Shown in pieces: positions 34,745 through 47,100 of a stretch of 64,000 nucleotides of DNA. The notes under the pieces are model-generated. The model worked only from the letters and a program-made list of their open reading frames with translations, ran no database searches and was not told the DNA's origin. The position numbers were made by a program, and so were the translations under genes. The DNA comes from Branchiostoma floridae. Taxonomy: Eukaryota > Chordata > Leptocardii > Amphioxiformes > Branchiostomatidae. The DNA lies in contig NC_049984.1 in NCBI RefSeq assembly GCF_000003815.2, forward strand, positions 23,344,581 through 23,408,580. The letters run 5' to 3'. Every line of letters begins with the position of its first letter. Within the stretch, counting starts at the first letter, position 1.

Positions 34745-37055
34745 GGACCTTTATGAACCTGGGTTATTACATTAGGACAGACAGATGATTAGACATTAAC
34801 CAATACAGTGTAGCAAGTCTGGGCCTAACCTCTGCTTGGAGAGCAGGCAATCGATACAAGCTGTGGGTTCTACCACACCTTCAAGATGGGGGTATCATTC
34901 TGTGATACTACATTACCTAGAAATACTGCTGGTACAACCCAAAATCAATGTGTCTATCTAACGGTACCTTACTAGGTGCCGACATTCTGAAATGCAAAAA
35001 TAACTCCGAGGGGATCTACATGTACAGTTTGTGTGACACACAGCTACAATCCGAACAACCACAATACTCCCATAGGATGTGAACCTCCTTTACGGAGGTA
35101 ACAAATCGAATATAGACTATATTTGTATGGAGTATGTTACTCATCATATCTCAAATTAGCCAAAGTAACCAATCATCAAACCTAAATTATGATCGCGCAG
35201 AGCTAGAGATATTAATCAAAAGAATTGGAAGACGCGATCCAATCTGACAAAAAGAATATTGATAAAAACTACAAAGTGTAACAGATTGAGGACTTCATCC
35301 ATTACGTTACATTTGTCAGTACTGTAAATGCCTCTACGTACATGGAGGTCGCTGTGGCGAACATGAAATTAGAGCGTGACCCTTGTTGACCCTATGAAAA
35401 TGATACACAGTTTGCTCCCGTTTTGGCAGTGACTATTTGATCTTTATTTTTGGACGCAAACCTAACGTCGTTCCTCGTTAGGGGTCCAGACTCTGCGTTT
35501 TCATTGCCGTTCATTGGATTTTATTGATTCATAATATCATTCAATTGAAACACACAGCGTTCAAACAATTAACATATATGTCCCATGCGAAGCTATTGTT
35601 GCCAAGCTTATATATAGTGTATAATCTTAAAAACAATATATGGAAATAAGCGTATCTCTCAAATTTCAATGATACCCTGATATGAATGATAACACTAGCA
35701 ACTCTGGTCTTTACCCTATCAACGTTCGTTTATCAAACCTTTTCAGATGTTTCCCATCGTCTGTTCCCAGCATTTATGTGTCCTGACGGCCGGCGTTCCT
35801 TAAATAGAACAGTCTGACAGAAGACATGTACGTATGTATGTCTGGCATTATGTTTGTTATGAAGTGCTTGGGTTCAAGTGCAGTTGACCGATCCCATAGC
35901 ACCACCCACCTCCTTCAAAACGTAGATTTGCGATTTAAACACACAGAAATTAAAATTGTTGGGCTAAAAGTGCCTGCGCCAACTTTGACGTCTTATAACT
36001 GCCGAACAACGTGTGCTAGGACTGCGAAACTTGGCGCCTTTTCCTAAAATATTGTTGGCCACAATTCTGTGAAAAAAATTGAGTTTGTGATTCTTCGTCT
36101 TGCCATGGCAACGGGTTTCTGACAGGCTTATTGTACCAAATTTACTAATTTCATTTTGAATTATGGGATTTCATGGTTTTATTGCTAGACCACACTTATT
36201 TGTATAATATCCTGTGTAATTTCAAGTTACGTTTCTAATTAGATATTCGTAATTTATGCTAATTTGATGACGTCATGGGTTAAAATTCAAAATGACGGAC
36301 AATGTCTTTATCAACGGTAATTAAATACATGTTATTTTTTTACTCAAATTCCGTCAACATCATTAATTTTATTACAAAAAACAATCACTTGAACCTTTTT
36401 AGTCCACTTCTATTGGGTCGTGGCGTTATATGTAGAAAAAAAGTATATGTAGAATGTAATTTTGAAAATTCAAGCTTGTCGATAGAAGATGGCGGAAAAA
36501 TATTAAACTTTACATTATCTCAAATTTGGTAATCGTAACCCAAGCCGTTTTGACACGTTTTGAAATTATGCCCCCCCCCCCTCCTCCAGGAATCCCCAAA
36601 AAGCCCGGTCTACATGGGGTTAATTGACGGGGCAATACGAGGGTGGATATGAGGTTGTGGAAATCTAGTTGGAAAAGATTTAAATACACAGTTACATAAA
36701 TGGCACTTTCTTGTTCGAGCACATTAAAGGGACAGTCCCTTCCTGTAAAAATATATAATCTGCTAGCATACTTCAGAAACAGCAAGCTATTTTTTTAGCT
36801 AGGAAACTAGTTGACTTGAAATATAACACTAGCCACTACAAGGTAAACAACACAAAACAACAATAACTGTGTCTCAGGACATTTGTATCATATTTCTGAA
36901 GTCAAACTTGCAAACAATCATACAAGCAAATATCAAACTGCAATCAACCAATTTGAAAATCATTCACTACAGATGAATCAGAATCAATGTCATTTCTAAG
37001 TTGATGAAAACGACAAATTTTCTTGGCACGTCGATTTGCTTTAATTTGTTCTAGT
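34745..37055. other. Intergenic
   Basis: No gene is supported. It contains the presumed promoter and 5' exon of kelch gene C and a poly-C stretch (about 36571-36580). Near 34830 is a copy of the 13074-13211 foldback end. The 3' UTR of the HACD gene probably lies at the right edge. Confidence 0.45.
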
Positions 37056-40000
37056 TTATTCCTCCTTCGTTCTGGGACTGCCCAACGCTTTCTCCCTCTG
37101 TCGGAACATGTGCTTGTATATCGGCCACCAGCCTGGAAAAGAGACAACTATGCATCAACTAATTGAATCAATACTTAGTTGCTTGTATGACCAAAGATGT
37201 ACTATTCAACATAAGTAACCTAGCCCATGTATGGCATAGCTACATGTGAAAACATGACTCTTTGTACGCAAAAAAATGAAAATAAAAATACCTTGTTACC
37301 TTGCGGGTTTTGCATAAATCATTTTTATATTATCATCAGATGAAACGGCGCATCAAAATTTCAAAGAAGGAAAATATAATTGAGTAGTGGAAAGACTAAG
37401 ACTAAAATCTTACTTTACAACCAAATTCATTGAATTTGTGTTGGTAATGCGTCGTAAGTGCCAGATAACCTGTGTCGCCCCCCGTCTCTACTCAAGGTCG
37501 GACGGTAAGGAAATGGAGTGCAAGAGGAGTGAACAAGAGGAGTGAATGAGGCTCACCGTCCGACCTTGAACAGAGACGGGTGGCGACGCGGATTATCTTG
37601 CACTTACGTTGCTGTAGTCACGTGGCTTCAACTTCACATCCCGAAAATCGCAGTGAGCGAGTCCATTCCAAAAACAAGTCAGCCGAAAATTTGTAAGTCT
37701 CAATTATTTTAAAGTGTTGGTCCGATAAAATTTAGTCTTCGTATTTCATAATTCTTTGGAATATCTATATACATAGAAAGACTTGGAAAGTTATTTCACT
37801 CACATGGCGCCCAGCCCAGTAGAAATACTACAATGACGTAGTAGTAAAACTGGAACGCCCCCTGGAGGCTTGATGGAATCCCTGCAAGGTGAAGATCGCC
37901 CTCTTTGATGGGGCCCAAAGCTGCGTACATGGTCAGCACCTCACCCTAGCACACAAAATAAAATACTAGTACATAATTACCTCCATGTAAAAACGGAGGT
38001 ATTGGTTTTTGTGTGTCAGTCTGTGGATGTCTGTTTCTGTTTCCCATATTTTTGCTCAGCATAACTTAAGAACCTCTGGATGGATTGTAATGATATTGGC
38101 GATTTTGGGAACTTGGGGGGAACTATGGTTCTGATTTTTGGTTGCAGACAACTATATATAGGTAAAAAAAAGTAATTTAGGTTTGGGTCCCCTAGCAGAA
38201 TGTTCCAACTGACATATTGACGACCGTTTGAAATAAAAACCTATATTAAGAGCAGACATAATATCAAATATAGCAAATTTGCTACATGTAAGATGTAAAT
38301 TAATGCATACAGTAATAGATATACATTGACCACATGAGTATAGTTCGTCCGAAATAGCTTATCTATTACATAGCAAATACCATGTACCAGAAGTAAGTTA
38401 AATGGAAATGCAACTATATAGATGTTAAAGTAACCAAAAAAGTTTCGTTAATCACTTACGAATGCACCCAGTGGATACAGCACTATGAAGAATGTGTACC
38501 TATAGAAAACAATGTGACACACAACAACGTCAACAAAATGTAATAAAATACGTCATGATCAGTTTAATTTGTTAATTGATGTTTATCTTTTACGCATTAT
38601 AATCAGAATATTACTTAAAATCATTAAAATTCAAAACATTCAATGTTGCCGATGGAAAGGGGTGCCTTTTCACTGATCGATAGGCTTACATTTTCTATGG
38701 AAAAGTTATTTTTCGTACAAAAACAAACAATAAAATCAAATTCTCACCCCAAAACTGCTGATTTTTTAGCATTCTTTATAGGCCACTGGACGGAAAAAAA
38801 ATGTTTTTTTTCTGGGATGATGACTAATATTTTCTCTGTTTGATAAGTAAAAAGGAAGAAAATAGTTGCGATACGTTTTTAGTTTGTGTAGTGATGACAC
38901 GAAAGAAGAAGAAGAAGAATACGTTTTCTAAAATGTCCGACGGCACTAAAACACCCAGAACGCACATAGAACGTGCGATCTGGCCAATCTGGCGACTTCT
39001 TGAATGGTTAGGAAGGAGACGATTGCGACGTTATCAGTTCTGTTTGTGTCTAACGGAGAGACCTAACCCTGATATCTGTCCTTAGGGGGGGAGGCCTCAG
39101 GGGTGGGTGGTAGATCGCGCACTTATACCAGTTCGTCGCACGACTAAATCTCAGACACCAAAAAAAAGCTACGAACAACGGGTATTTGGGGAAAGATAAA
39201 AGATTATACATTGCTCTAGCGTTAGCCGGAAAATCTGGAGCCAAAATATAGAGAAAACCTGTGCGAATTTGCGTCTTATTATTAGGGACTACTAGTATTT
39301 GGCCAAAACAAATTCGGAACCGGACTGGTTAACGAGTCAAGTTGTATGCTCTCCCGTGAGCAAACTCTAGCAAGACTGCCGTGACGTCATATTAGTCCTG
39401 ACCTGCACCAGAGCAGCACGTCTGACTTGACCCCCAGGACATTTGTGACGTAGTAGGGATACCTGGTCACCTCACACAGACACCATGGCAAGACCACCAG
39501 AGAGATGTACAAGGTCGTCTGCACCTGGAAAACAATAGATTATGTCTTACTTCAGTTTCGTAGATACGTGTGCAATAAGACGTCATGTATCGTACGTCAT
39601 GTATCGTACATATGTAAATACATAACGATTTGTGACCACATCTGAATTGTGGGCAGCGACACCTGTCCTGCTGTACGATGTGAACCAGTCAGAATTGCCT
39701 TGAAGAAGGTGACAGACGGTCACCGAAACGTCGGTGAGAATAATTAAAATAAGTAGTTGTGGGAAAAGAGTCTGTTTTGCTTGCGGTGCGTTCACACGTA
39801 GGTCTTCGTACGATTTTGATGCCGTACGATTTCCAAGCAGGCTGTGACAGAACCAACCACCGACAAGGATCCAAAACAGCCTTGTCCGTACCAAGACTGC
39901 ATGATTTTGCAGCATATACATAGCTGCATATCCTAAGAATACATTCAGTCTGCGATTTTACGATACGATATCGGTCGTACGGCGTATGTGACTGCGAATA

Positions 40001-43000
40001 CATACTAATACTTTATATCTTTGTATTTTACGGATATACATGTATACATATGTACATATATTTGAGGAAGAAACTATTGAAGTACCTTGGGAACGAGATG
40101 AGCCACGCCCCACACTATAAAAACCCTAGCAAACATCTGCAGGGCGGTGGGAACGACGCCGGACGGGACGAGTCCTGTAGCCGCATGCAGAACCTTTTGA
40201 CAAAAAAGCGTCAGTAACAAGAATTCGAAAATATCATATCTCTATGAAAAATAATTTTGGTGTTTTCTAAATCTTGTTTTATCATTTATTGTAAAGGTCT
40301 ATCTAATTCTCTGTCTATGTATTTATTTTCCTGACAACTTGCGGGAACAACTTTGGACCCGGACCAACCTTCCCATCCTACTATTCTCCTGTTACACCAC
40401 CCACCGTTAGCCTCACATCCTTTCACTCAACAATATTCAAATAACTACGGACACCCAACAAGACAATGAAACACACAGACCGTAAACAATATCTCTAATT
40501 TTTTTTTACCCCAGAGGAGGTAAAAAAACCTGCATAAGCTTATTTCATTTTTGAGGTATGGTTATGATTCGCATTGAATTCTAAAGGCGATCAACTTGAA
40601 ATTACCTTCAATTGCTTTAGTTCTGAGCAATTAACTACCCTACCCCAAATTACTAAAGCAATTGAAAGTAATTTCAAGTTGATCGCCTTTGAATTCACTG
40701 TGATTCATAATCTTAACTATTTCATGCAGTAAGTCAGTGTAAAGGATATGGAGAGGGTTGAAGAAGACTATGGAAACTGATTTTAAGTGTTATTTGTATT
40801 ATCAAGGAGGTACCTCCTTGGCATTCTGTATGAAAAAGCTTAGAACAACCAAGCTTTTTTCCGAATAGCACACTGGCACCCTCAACGCTAACATGCTATA
40901 GCTAGCAGCGAGTGCTTTTATAGTTATTTTATTACAGTAGACCGTGTCTCTAGTTTTGAAAGTGCAGAAATATTACTTACTTCAAAGATAAAGCTTAGTG
41001 GAAGAAATGCCTTCAGTGGATCCTTGACGGCCCCATACACACCCTCGTACCAGGTGGGGGAAGGAAGGGTGTGTAGAAGATGGCGGACGAAAAGGAACAA
41101 CACGTATGACCACCTGAGAAAAAAGTACGGACGAATTGTTACGTGTTTTCCTTCGAAGGGGCCATTGTAAAATGGCACTTCATTACCATGCATCCTTCGC
41201 AGACTTCCAGCAGGATTGGGTCTTATTTTATTCTATGGGAGGAAGCGCTGGTTTGCGATTTTCAATGTTGACTATTAAAGGTTTTCTAAAGGAAAAGGTA
41301 GAAGGAAGTCGTGGAAGGGAGTTTCGCTTCGCATCGAAGTCTGCTTCATTTCGGTGACTTAAAAACTCAATTAAAAAAAAAATACTTAGACGCAGTCGGC
41401 ATAACCGCGTGAATTCCCTGCTGTCCGTGGAGCGACACTCCATCCATGCCAAACTACCTTTCTAGGCAAACTCCATTTCCCAGCATTAGAGACAGCGTGC
41501 TACCGATCTTGTGCCCTCGGGAAAGGCACTTTACATGGCTTTTCTCACTTTACTCAGGTGAAAATGAGTGCTTAGCTTCAGCTAGGGACGTCCCTTGGAT
41601 AGGACGTTAAATGGAGGTCCCCTGTAAGGGGCTAGCCATACCCGATGCACGTTAAAGAACCCCCACACGTGCGATGGTGCTGTGTGAGATGGAGCAAACC
41701 CTTCTGTCTGGAGCTGGTAGATTCACTTTCAATCACCCGGACGGGAGACCTGGCGCATCCACGTCTTGTAATTAGCCAGCGAAAGGTTATGTCACCCAGG
41801 AAAAAAGGGGCGGTATAACCCCGCCGTACGCGTGTGTAAACATGTGCGAACATGTGTGTATGGCGGCTTTGAAAAGGTGTCCCTTGACACCTGTTCCGCC
41901 ATACCCCCCATTGTCATCGTATATGAAGAATCCTAATAAATAGATAAATGAATAAATAAATAGATAAATAATCCTAAGAACGTTAAGCCGTGGTTCTTTA
42001 CGCTACAACTACTTGTCGAAATTAAAAGAAATTTAAAGAACTAAGGGAATTTCCGTATATGCCGAAACTGTAAATACTGTCACTGTACATAAAGCTGTAT
42101 TTCTGTCACGACCAGAGGAAGAATTAATCTTGAGTGAGCTAAACTAGATCAAGATTACTATCGCTACAACTACAAGGCCACAAGAAACATCGTGCGTGAT
42201 TTCGGGGCACTGTTGCAGTTTATATATTTTCAGTTTTAGACACTTATACGTCGACACCCTCGTTCTGAAGGTAGTCGCTTACCCAGTAATAGCCTCTGCT
42301 ATACAAACCAGGGCTCATTTGCTACTTTGCGATCATTTTTCATCACTGACTACTGCCAACACCCCCTTCTTACAGCAAAATTGCATGCGTTTGAACATTT
42401 CTTCATTGATACAATACAGGCTATCCTTTTCTGCCTGTGTCTACTAGGGATTTTTAGCAGCTTCACGGTTGAGCTCCAGGTTCCAACAGTAGGTAACTGT
42501 ACTTGCCGACCCCGATTCGAATCCGGGGAAGCTGTTGCTGTAAAAAGACTGAGACTGGTAATTGAATTGTATAACTGATATCGCCATGTGAGCTATAGCT
42601 AGAGAAAACCGTACCTAGTGCTACACTCAATGGGTGGATCATACTTGATCAGACGCCTAGCTTGGTATGTTCTTTTTGTCTTTTTGTTCTCTTACGCAAA
42701 CTGAGGTAACGCTTTGTACATCAGTGTGTTGAATGAGCGAAAGTTTACTGAGAGCAAACCCTTTCGATAAGGTTACTGAGCCAAAAGGCTCTCGAGATCT
42801 CTAGATAACGGGGCTCAAAGCTCAAAGTGCGATTTCCAAGCAAACCCGTAAACACTTCATTCCTGGCCTATTGTGCGCTAGTGGTTTGGAGGTGGTTATC
42901 TAGTACCAATTTTTACATTACATTAGTTTTAAGTAGATAATTCTACTAGGTAAAAGGGTCACTTGAAATGCAATGGTAGAAGTCTCATTTTTCGTTAGAC

Positions 43001-43830
43001 TGCACTGATTTTATTCTATGGATGGCATCCGAGCGTGCGTTGATTCAGGTTCGCCTGTTCACGATCGATAAAGGAAAAAAAAAAACAACAACTGTGGCCT
43101 CATGTCATAATCTCCAAGCAGATCCTACGGTGCCATAAGATAGTATCAAAGCTGGCCAGGGAGTGTAGCCGGCTAAGGGAGTCAAACGGGCACCGGAGAG
43201 GGAGTTTGATACTATACATTACGCACCGTGGATCTGGTTCGAGATTATCATGTCACCCCCGTCCAATCATGCATGCCAGAGGATATACTCCCCATGTGAT
43301 ATACATGAGGATATACAAGGAGCACATGGTCAGGGCACGGGTCCACAGCGCCTTTGTTCCCCCTCTTAAACAAGAATGGAATAGCAATAAATCATCATTG
43401 AAAATTATTGCGATGATTGTCGACGTCTCTTATAGGCTTACTGGACATAAGACAAGCCTGAATCCTGGGGAAAATGGACTAGATGTTTAAGGACGTTATA
43501 TCAAATATATCTGATATAACGTCCTTGGTCCCATGGCTTGTCAATGACATATAACTTTAGTAGTTTGTGCACCGCAAATATTTGACTATTTGTACTTTGG
43601 ACTTAAAATGGCTATAAACGTTAACCGATGAATGTCAAAGATTTATTATATGACCGTTACAAACTCTTGAACATCTATAATGTCTTTGATTAATGAACGA
43701 ATAAATTATGATAAAGGCGTTACCCGATTGCATTGGCAGCGTTGTAGAAAACCAGCCATGACCGGGCGATTGGTCCGAGAGGTGACCGAGTCCTGCCGGA
43801 CACCCGCTCCGTTTTTCTGTCCTTCCCCAT
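37056..43830 (-). CDS. HACD: Very-long-chain 3-hydroxyacyl-CoA dehydratase, seven exons
   Basis: Complete 242-residue ER membrane enzyme of the HACD/PTPLA family. It removes water from 3-hydroxyacyl-CoA in the third step of fatty-acid elongation. Minus-strand coding exons: 43830-43724, 41113-40981, 40193-40086, 39524-39403, 38499-38460, 37945-37804 and 37132-37056. All junctions are GT-AG and keep the frame (phases 2,0,0,2,0,1). Recognisable blocks are SWLVFYNAANAIGW, FVRHLLHTL, TGLVPSGVVPTALQ, LCEVTRYPYY, and YPLGAFGEVLTMYAALGPIK. The last includes the catalytic Tyr165 and Glu172, seven residues apart as in yeast Phs1 and split by intron 5. Several hydrophobic helices are present. The C-terminus is RTKEE, a possible ER-retention-like end. 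It lacks the p23/CS domain of HACD3. HACD1/2-like is the best guess. Confidence 0.9.
37464..37598. mobile_element. Foldback element in HACD intron 6
   Basis: Arms 'gataacctgtgtcgcc', 'cccgtctct' and 'tcaaggtcggacggt' are mirrored by 'accgtccgacctt', 'agagacggg' and 'ggcgacgcggattatc'. It can form a long hairpin of about 135 bp. Non-coding. Confidence 0.7.
37978..38225 (+). repeat. Hairpin-headed dispersed repeat in HACD intron
   Basis: Starts 'tacctccatgtaaaaacgga', followed by 'cctctggatggattg' and 'gggtcccctagcag', as in the copy at 112-890. Confidence 0.65.
39590..39790 (+). mobile_element. Retroelement fragment with hammerhead-like motif
   Basis: Around 39695-39737 the sequence has a stem GGTGAC/GTCACC followed by CGAAACGTC and flanked by short complementary ends. 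This resembles the minimal hammerhead ribozymes known from Penelope-like elements. A related copy lies on the minus strand at 59203-59244. The surrounding 200 bp are non-coding, and the flank at about 39640-39660 ('ctgaattgtgggcagcgac') looks repeat-derived. Confidence 0.45.
40575..40697. mobile_element. Foldback MITE in HACD intron 2
   Basis: The arms 'aaaggcgatcaacttgaaat' with 'caattgctttag' and their complements face each other across about 25 bp. The whole forms an approximately 123-bp hairpin. Non-coding. Confidence 0.8.
41495..41975 (+). repeat. SINE-like repeat copy in HACD intron 1
   Basis: Contains 'ccctcgggaaaggcacttt', 'aggtgaaaatgagtgctta', 'gtcccttggataggacgtt' and 'gttaaagaaccc'. 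It ends in a run of 'aaataaatagataaa'. It matches the body of 8818-9060 and 47405-47735. Confidence 0.7.
41976..43723. other. HACD intron 1, remainder
   Basis: No exon recognised. A tRNA-like B-box fragment (CGATTCGAATCCGGGG) lies near 42515. An imperfect inverted repeat spans about 43110-43235 ('atcctacggtgc' to 'gcaccgtggat'). A short hairpin 'aaggacgttatatca' and its complement lie at 43490-43525. Confidence 0.45.
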
Positions 43831-44138
43831 TGCTGGCGGTTACCTTTGGGACTACCACACTTGAACGGCCCAAAACGGGGAGTAAGATTCGTGCAAGGGA
43901 TTATTTTTTCATGCACTAAAAGGAATTATTAGTGAGGGATATGTGACCATTGCTAATACATATATTTAGATTATCATTATACTATTGTTACGATTTGTCA
44001 CTCACGGATCGGGAGAAAGGTTTTAACATTTTTCTTTCTACTTTGAATAGTCAGAATCTAATGTAGACTGTCGGACAGTAACGCCCCTATTTTACACAGT
44101 GTACTCGTCCGTAGGTGTTGCACTGTGGGAAGTCCAAA
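43831..44138. promoter_or_regulatory. Putative shared promoter of HACD (-) and CTNNBL1 (+)
   Basis: The two start codons face away from each other across 308 bp, and both first exons begin in frame at the expected N-termini. Such head-to-head spacing usually means one bidirectional promoter. No TATA box is placed convincingly. The sequence around the CTNNBL1 start is AGTCCAAAATGGCG, where AAAATGG is a good Kozak context and AAATGGCG is also a YY1-like core. Confidence 0.5.
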
Positions 44139-47100
44139 ATGGCGCTGAACGTGGGAGAATTACTCGCTTATCAGGTAAAAACGACGTTTTGTCTTAATAT
44201 ACGTAAGAAATACCCGTCTTTAGGTTATCAGTGTTATCAATAACCGTATATACTACCTTAGCTCTTTGGGAAAATCATGGCGCTAGCTTCTAAACAATAC
44301 AAAGTGTGTATTTCTAGTCGCCCCCCTCCCACTACAGCTTTGTGTACCGTTTTCTCAAATTTTCCTGAATAGTGTGCTTCAAAATTTAGATGTATAATAA
44401 CTGAAGTGAGTATATTATTTATATAAAAAGCGAAAATATTATGTTGTTTGATTTAGACTTACATCATGCATCCATAAATGTGAACTATATGTGAAATGTT
44501 TCAAGGTAAATCCAGGTCAACTTCTTTAAATCTTGAAATATTTTTGCAGTGACTTCATAGCAAATACATGACACTGTGTAACAGTGGTGTTCAAGTACTG
44601 CCTATCGTCCTTGCCCAAGGGCACTAGTGCTTTTGTGGCGACAGCGATAGCAGTCGTGATTTGTGATCGGGCTGCCCGGGTTCGGCGCGGGTTCGAATCC
44701 CGGGAGTCGGGATGTTGTTTCTTTCTGTTCTACTCGCCCCTCTGGTTGTTTCAACTGCAAAATCATATATGCATTTCCAAACTAAAAGCCTTCTCACACT
44801 AGTAACCACGCATGCTCAGGTGAGAGAAACTTTGGGTAATTACTACTAATATGTCAAAGTTAAAGGCCCTCAGACGTAAACAGTGTCGTCTCTACCATTG
44901 TGTCAATTTGTGTAACAAATTATGTCTGGAACGTAATGGCGCCTGCGAAATGGCGGATTGTTGATTTATTGGGGGCCATCAACTCAATAATTGTTTCAAC
45001 CACTAGAATCCTGACTAAGATCAAATTTAAAGGTGGCACAAAATTTTATCCACGAAATGAAAATAAAACCCCTGCAAAAATAGACAAATTTACAGTTCTT
45101 TACTCTCTGTTCTGTACCCAGCCTGATCGTGAGTCCATCGCCAAGCGTGGCCATGACGATGATGATGATGATGATCTGGACAGGCCCGTGCGGAAGGCGC
45201 GTATCCGGGACGGGGACCGGTACGGGAAACCCGCGCCCGCGCAGACGGCTGGCATGTCGGAGGAGGAGAAGGCTGTGATTCTGGAGAAGTTGGAACAGGT
45301 AACGCAAACCCAGGGCTCAAAATTCGTTTTTGGGATTAGGTGCACTGGTGCACCCAGCTTAAGAAATTGGGTGCACCAAAAAACTTTTGGGTGCACCACT
45401 TAAATTTAAGTAGAATGTCAGAAAAACCTAATAACAAAACTTAGTTACAAGCTATCAAATTCTGAAACAAGTAACATGACAGACATTTTTATTATCTTTC
45501 TAACACTTAAATGTCAAGAATATGATGTATACTAGTATACTTAATATTTTTCCATACATAAACCTAAGAAAATATTTGGGTGCATCCTGTGCACCCACTG
45601 AAAAAAAATGGGTGCACACTTCCAATTTTGGGTGCACCTGGGTGCACATGCACCCAGTATTTCGAGCCATGCCTATATACTAAAAGTGTATATACCCACA
45701 CTGCCACTATTAAAGCTAAGGCCCGATTTAGACAGACAGCACTTATATAGTCGTGCGGCTGTTATTGTCTATCGTTGCGGGCAACGGTTGTCTTTAGACA
45801 TGCGTTCAGAGTATCATGGGATGCAGGGATTTACTAGTAATTTCGCGGTAGCGGGAAAAAAGAGTGTTCGCGGTGGTTTTAAGTTCGTGGTAGCACCATT
45901 CACTGTAGTCTCTGACTGCCGTGGAAAAATGTTCGCAGTGGTTTTAAGTTCGCTGTGAATTGGCAACGCAAAAAATGCGAACATAAAACCACCGCAAAAA
46001 CTTCTGCATTCACAGTATGTGGTAGAAAATACATAAGTGACAGCTGCTACATAATTCGAATCTGTTTGTTTTGGTTGTTTCGGTTACCTGAGATGAAGAT
46101 TTTTTTACTCAGGAGGATGATATGGAAACCCTTGATGAGGCGGCGCTGAAACGGATGATCCTGACGTTCGAGAAACGAGTCTACCGGAACCAGGAGATGA
46201 GAATCAAGTACCCCGACAACCCTGAAAGGTCTGTACCCTTTCATGGTTTGCACAATTTGTATCTTTACTTTTAGCTTTGTTTGTATGTTACCGGATTATG
46301 AATTTATAAGTAACTGACCTTTGAGAGTCCATGTTTCCTGCATGCTCATGGAGTCAGAACTAATTGACCAATGAGAGTCCATGCAGGTTCTTTGAGTCAT
46401 AGCTAATTGACCAATGAGAGTCCATGCAGGTACATGGAGTCATAGCTAATTGACCAATGAGAGTCCATGTTCCCTGCAGATTCTTGGAGTCAGAGCTAAT
46501 TGACCAATGAGAGTCCGTGCAGGTTCATGGAGTCATAGCTAATTGACCAATGAGAGTCCATGTTTCCTGCATGTTCATGGAGTCAACTCAAGAGCTAACT
46601 GACCAATGAGAGTCCATGCACTGGCATGAAGGTTCATGGAGTCATAGCTAACTGACCAATGAAAGCCCGTGTTCCCTACATGTTCATGGGTTCAGAAGTC
46701 AGAACTAATTCATTGACCAATGAGAGTCCATGCATGGACATGATGTCATAGCTTACTGACCAATGACAGCCCATGTTCCCTGTTTGCAGGTTCATGGAGT
46801 CCGAGCTGGAGCTCCATGACACTATCCAGGAGCTGCATGTGATCGCCACTGCTCCGGAGCTGTACCATCACCTGGTGGAGCTCAACGCTGTCCAGTCCCT
46901 CTGTCAGATGCTCAACCACGAAAACACTGATATCCTTTCATTAACAACAGGATTTTAGCTAGGATTTTATTATAGGGGGTCCAAATTTCTTGGTGAGTCG
47001 CGGTAAGTGATATGGACCCAAGTTTTTTAGGGGGCTCAGGGGGCATCCTCCCTCCAAGGTGCGGAGTTTCAGAGAACTTAGAGTTAAAATGGTGCATTGT

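Noticed and set aside
42505-42560. Possible tRNA gene in HACD intron 1
   Set aside because: A lone T-arm-like CGATTCGAATCCGGGG without the rest of a cloverleaf.
44640-44720. Possible tRNA gene (GGGTTCGAATCCCGG)
   Set aside because: Only the B box and T arm are convincing; no acceptor or anticodon stems. Classed as SINE fragment.
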